From assembly GCF_029840635.1 (NCBI RefSeq), contig NZ_JAOCCU010000007.1:1-64000 (forward strand): DNA of 64,000 nt. Direction: 5' to 3'. A program made the position numbers and the translations under genes. The notes below the pieces were generated by a model. It made no database searches. It saw only the letters and a list, made by a program, of their open reading frames with translations, and was not told the origin of the DNA. The stretch is from Mitsuaria sp. GD03876 (GTDB lineage: Bacteria > Pseudomonadota > Gammaproteobacteria > Burkholderiales > Burkholderiaceae_C). Positions 61,038 through 64,000 of the stretch are shown here, in pieces. Every line of letters starts with the position of its first letter. Within the stretch, counting starts at the first letter, position 1.

Positions 61038-63625
61038 CAGGCTTCCCGGACGCGCTGGTTCAGATGCGCCAGGGCTTCCTCGACCTGGTCGACCAGCACC
61101 AGGCACAGGTCGCCCGGCTGCAGGCGTTCCAGCGCGCGGTCGATCGCGACGAACTCGCCGCGGATCTCCTCGATGTGCTTGGTCCGGGTCGCGCCCTTCA
61201 GGCCCTGCTGCAGCAGCGCCAGGACCTCGCCGTCCTCGCGTCCGCGCTGGCAGGCGTCCTGGAACAGGATGGCCTCATCGAAGGCCTCGCCCAGGATCTG
61301 CGTCTGGATGCGGATGTCCTCGTCACGCCGGTCGCCGGCGCCCGAGATCACCACCGAGCGCTTGTTGGCCGGCAGCGCCTGCACCGCCTGCACCAGCGCG
61401 CGCATCGCGTCGCCGTTGTGGCCGTAGTCGGCGATCACCGTCGCGCCGCGGTAGTCCATCACGTTGAAGCGGCCCGGCACGCTGTCCGGATCGCTCATGA
61501 AGCTGGCCAGGCCGCGCCGGATCGTGTCCCAGTCCAGGCCCACGCCCCAGGCGGCCGCGACCGCCGCCATCGCGTTCTCGTTCTGGAACGGGATCGCGCC
61601 GCCGCGGGTGAACGGGATGTCGCGCAGCGGGATCGATTCGCGCCACGCGCCCTGCGCCGCGACCAGCGCGTCGCCGTCCACGTAGACGCAGCGCTTGCCC
61701 TGCGCGCGGTGCGTGGCCATCAGCGGGTGATGGCGGTCGCTGGCGAAATAGATCACCTGGCCCGGGCAGACGTCGGCCATCCGCGCCACCACCGGGTCGG
61801 CCGCGTTGAGCACCGCGTAGCCGTTGGGCGCCACGTTCTGCACGATCACGCGCTTGACCAGCGCCAACTCGTCGACCGTGTTGAGGAAGTTCATGCCCAG
61901 GTGGTCGCCCTCACCCAGGTTGGTCACCACCGCCACCTGGCAGCGGTCGAAGCCCAGGCCCTCGCGCAGCACGCCGCCGCGCGCGGTCTCGAAGACCGCC
62001 GCCTCGACGTCCGGATGCATCAGCACGTTGCGCGCGCTCTTCGGGCCGGAGCAGTCGCCGCTGTCGGTCTGGCGGCCGTCGACGTAGACGCCGTCGGTGT
62101 TGGTCATGCCCACGCGCAGGCCCTGCGTCGCGAACATGTGCGCCACCAGGCGCGACGTCGTCGTCTTGCCGTTGGTGCCGGTCACCGCCACGATCGGGAT
62201 GCGGCCGTCCTCGCTGGCCGCGCCGCGGCTGCCGTGGCCGTAGATGCTGGAGATGATGGCCTCGCCGACGTCGCGGCCCTTGCCGTAGGACGGGCTCAGG
62301 TGCATGCGCAGGCCCGGCGCGGCGTTGACCTCGACGATGCCGCCGCTCTGTTCCTCGAGCGGCTTGTGCACGCTCTCGGCCACCACGTCGACGCCGCAGA
62401 CATGCAGCCCGACGACCGTGGCCGCCGCGATCGCGCGCGCCGCCACGTCCGGATGGACGTCGTCGGTCACGTCGGTGGCGGTGCCGCCGGTGGACAGGTT
62501 GGCGTTGTTGCGCAGGATCACGCGGCGGCCCTTGTCGGGCACCGACTCGGGCGTCAGGCCCTGCAGGTCCAGGCGCGCGATGGCGATGTCGTCCAGCCGG
62601 ATCTTGGTCAGCGAGGTCGCGTGGCCGTCGCCGCGGCGCGGGTCCTCGTTGACCTTGTCCACCAGCTGGCGCACCGTGTGCGCGCCGTCGCCGATCACGT
62701 TGGGCGGGTCACGGCGGGCCGCGGCCACCAGCTTGTCGCCGACGACCAGCAGCCGGTAGTCGCTGCCGGGCAGGAACTTCTCGACCATCACGGTGCCGAT
62801 CTCGTCGGCCGCCTTGTAGGCCATCTCCAGGTGCTCGCGCGTGGCGACGTTGACCGTCACGCCCTTGCCCTGGTTGCCGTCCAGCGGCTTGACCACCACC
62901 GGCAGGCCGATCTCCTGCGCGAGGGCCCAGGCCTCGTCGACCGACTCCACCGGCGCGCCGATCGGCACCGGCACGCCGGCGGACTGCAGCAGCCGCTTGG
63001 ACAGGTCCTTGTCCTGCGCGATCGATTCGGAGACGGCGCTGGTGGCGTCGACCTCGGCGGCCCAGATGCGGCGCTGCTTGACGCCCCAGCCCAGCTGCAC
63101 CAGCGAGCCCTGCGTCAGGCGGCGGTACGGGATGCCGCGCTTGACGGCGGCCTCGACGATCGAGCCGGTCGAGGGGCCCAGGCGGATGTCCTCGTCCGTC
63201 TCGCGCAGCGCCTTGACGGCGGCGTCGGCGTCGAAGGCGGTGCCGGCCTGGGCCGCGGCGATCAGCTCGACCGCCTTGTCGAAGGCGGCGCGGCCGACGT
63301 CTTCCTCGCTGTACTCGACGACGACCTGGTAGGTGCCGTCCTCGGACGTGGTGTGGGTGTGGCTGAAGGTCACCGGGCAGCCGGCCTGCGCCTGCAGCGC
63401 CAGCGCGGCCTGCTCCAGCACGTGGGCCAGCGAGATCGGCGACTTGGCGCTGCTGGCCGGCCGCAGCGGGCCGATGCCGGGGAAGCGTTCGCGCAGGCGG
63501 GCCTCGAAGCCCTCCATGTCGGCGAGGGCGCGCTCGGTCTCGCTGCAATGCACGACCGCCTCGATGGCGGTGTGGCGGCTCCACATGTTGGGGCCGCGAA
63601 GGGCGCGGGTGCGGGAGACTTCCAT
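61037..63625 (-). CDS. cphA: Cyanophycin synthetase
   Basis: 862 residues. N-terminal domain (about 1-160), ATP-grasp domain (about 220-470; PVVVKPLDGNQGKGVTVNV, EVNAAPGLRMHLSPS) that adds Asp to the chain, and Mur-ligase-like domain (about 480-862; P-loop TGTNGKTTT at about 482-490, DYGHNGDAMRALV) that adds Arg. Polymerises arginine and aspartate to cyanophycin, a nitrogen reserve. Start at MEVSRTRALRG. The second cphA-like gene lies 73 bp upstream on the same strand. Confidence 0.96.
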   Translation of the reverse strand: MEVSRTRALRGPNMWSRHTAIEAVVHCSETERALADMEGFEARLRERFPGIGPLRPASSAKSPISLAHVLEQAALALQAQAGCPVTFSHTHTTSEDGTYQVVVEYSEEDVGRAAFDKAVELIAAAQAGTAFDADAAVKALRETDEDIRLGPSTGSIVEAAVKRGIPYRRLTQGSLVQLGWGVKQRRIWAAEVDATSAVSESIAQDKDLSKRLLQSAGVPVPIGAPVESVDEAWALAQEIGLPVVVKPLDGNQGKGVTVNVATREHLEMAYKAADEIGTVMVEKFLPGSDYRLLVVGDKLVAAARRDPPNVIGDGAHTVRQLVDKVNEDPRRGDGHATSLTKIRLDDIAIARLDLQGLTPESVPDKGRRVILRNNANLSTGGTATDVTDDVHPDVAARAIAAATVVGLHVCGVDVVAESVHKPLEEQSGGIVEVNAAPGLRMHLSPSYGKGRDVGEAIISSIYGHGSRGAASEDGRIPIVAVTGTNGKTTTSRLVAHMFATQGLRVGMTNTDGVYVDGRQTDSGDCSGPKSARNVLMHPDVEAAVFETARGGVLREGLGFDRCQVAVVTNLGEGDHLGMNFLNTVDELALVKRVIVQNVAPNGYAVLNAADPVVARMADVCPGQVIYFASDRHHPLMATHRAQGKRCVYVDGDALVAAQGAWRESIPLRDIPFTRGGAIPFQNENAMAAVAAAWGVGLDWDTIRRGLASFMSDPDSVPGRFNVMDYRGATVIADYGHNGDAMRALVQAVQALPANKRSVVISGAGDRRDEDIRIQTQILGEAFDEAILFQDACQRGREDGEVLALLQQGLKGATRTKHIEEIRGEFVAIDRALERLQPGDLCLVLVDQVEEALAHLNQRVREA

Positions 63626-63698
63626 CTGTCGTCTTTCGGTTCGACTGTTCTTTGAAGAGGCGGAGGCGGGTCGGGCGGCCGGGGCGGCGGGCGCCGGC

Positions 63699-64000
63699 TT
63701 ACTTCGGCAGCTCCGGCACGAAGGTGTCCAGGCCGGCGGAGATCAGCTCGGGCGAGATGCCCATGGCCCAGGCGGTGGCGACGGCCGCCAGCACCGAGTC
63801 GGTGGCGATCTCCTGGCCGGCGGCGCGGAAACGCGCCTGCAGCGAGTCGACGTTGGCGCCGGAGGTCTCCGAGCCGCCCTGCGCCAGCATCGCGGCGCCG
63901 CCGCGCAGGAACACGCCGCGGCCTTCGTCGGCGCGGTGCGCCGCCAGCGCGGCGTTGCCGGCGTCCTGCGCGTAGAAGATCACCTCGCCGTCGGAGAGCT
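63699..64000 (-). CDS. Second cyanophycin synthetase (C-terminal part, 5' end beyond window)
   Basis: About 100 C-terminal residues are visible: LSDGEVIFYAQDAGNAALAAHRADEGRGVF, then AMLAQGGSETSG and a short closing segment LDTFVPELPK. This corresponds to the middle of the Mur-ligase domain of CphA; the protein ends early compared with the neighbour, lacking the final Mur domain part. Tandem cphA'/cphA pairs of unequal length are typical of betaproteobacteria. The start is outside the window. Confidence 0.85.
   Translation of the reverse strand, partial: LSDGEVIFYAQDAGNAALAAHRADEGRGVFLRGGAAMLAQGGSETSGANVDSLQARFRAAGQEIATDSVLAAVATAWAMGISPELISAGLDTFVPELPK

Overview
The window is very GC-rich chromosomal DNA (about 70 percent GC by eye), densely coded on both strands. 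The gene content suggests a betaproteobacterium of the Burkholderiales, perhaps near Roseateles/Mitsuaria. The main clues are a CeoR/BpeT-LlpE-CeoAB-OpcM-like efflux locus, tandem cyanophycin synthetases, an OxlT plus YdeP-type oxidoreductase plus FdhD block, and DctSR-regulated TRAP transport. The taxonomic placement is inference. I see no rRNA, tRNA, CRISPR array, prophage or insertion sequence.

Layout. 1-4.6 kb: a giant CheB-CheR-PAS-histidine kinase fusion (cut by the window edge) divergent from a DmeF-type metal exporter. 4.8-8.2 kb: small Ala-rich proteins, a lipoprotein, a FlgH-like lipoprotein without other flagellar genes, and a Crp/Fnr regulator. 8.2-11.2 kb: an isochorismatase-like hydrolase, an exported epoxide hydrolase and a HicAB toxin-antitoxin pair. 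11.2-15.5 kb: a TonB-dependent receptor paired with an L,D-transpeptidase, then a Gln-rich exported protein. 15.9-21.4 kb: oxalate/formate antiporter, YdeP/FdhF-like molybdoenzyme, a small winged-helix-like protein and FdhD. 22.2-25.6 kb: HlyD-ATPase-permease ABC exporter. 25.7-27.7 kb: thiolase and short-chain dehydrogenase. 27.7-33.6 kb: TRAP dicarboxylate transporter (dctPQM) divergent from its DctS/DctR-type two-component system. 33.6-34.2 kb: RelE/Xre toxin-antitoxin pair. 34.3-38.9 kb: a hydrolase-ACP-ketosynthase mini-operon divergent from a TctDE-like two-component system. 39.0-41.2 kb: DUF488 protein and a retron. 41.2-49.5 kb: LysR regulator divergent from an LlpE-like pseudo-hydrolase and an RND efflux system. 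49.6-50.7 kb: HigBA. 50.7-53.2 kb: small membrane protein, haloacetate-dehalogenase-like hydrolase, LtrA. 53.3-57.6 kb: CHASE3-PAS-GGDEF protein and two multiheme cytochromes c. 57.8-61.0 kb: two Hsp20 chaperones, REP-like repeats and a YccS-like membrane protein. 61.0-64 kb: two cyanophycin synthetases (second one partial).

The most striking object is the retron at 39455-41157 (minus strand). A retron-type reverse transcriptase with YADD and VTG motifs and an N-terminal extension of about 170 residues follows a 160-nt non-coding segment. That segment is bounded by an 18-bp a1/a2 inverted repeat, with a candidate branching guanosine in an AGC directly after a1, two adjacent msr hairpins, a long msd hairpin, and a sigma70-like promoter whose start would fall at a1. 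No known effector gene sits in the unit.

Other points of interest are a GDSAGG-to-GEEAGG substitution in the LlpE-like protein, a 14-bp inverted repeat shared by the ketosynthase operon and the two-component operon, paired operators in front of dctPQM/dctSR, matching REP-like palindromes between two pairs of convergent genes, and three toxin-antitoxin modules in 40 kb.
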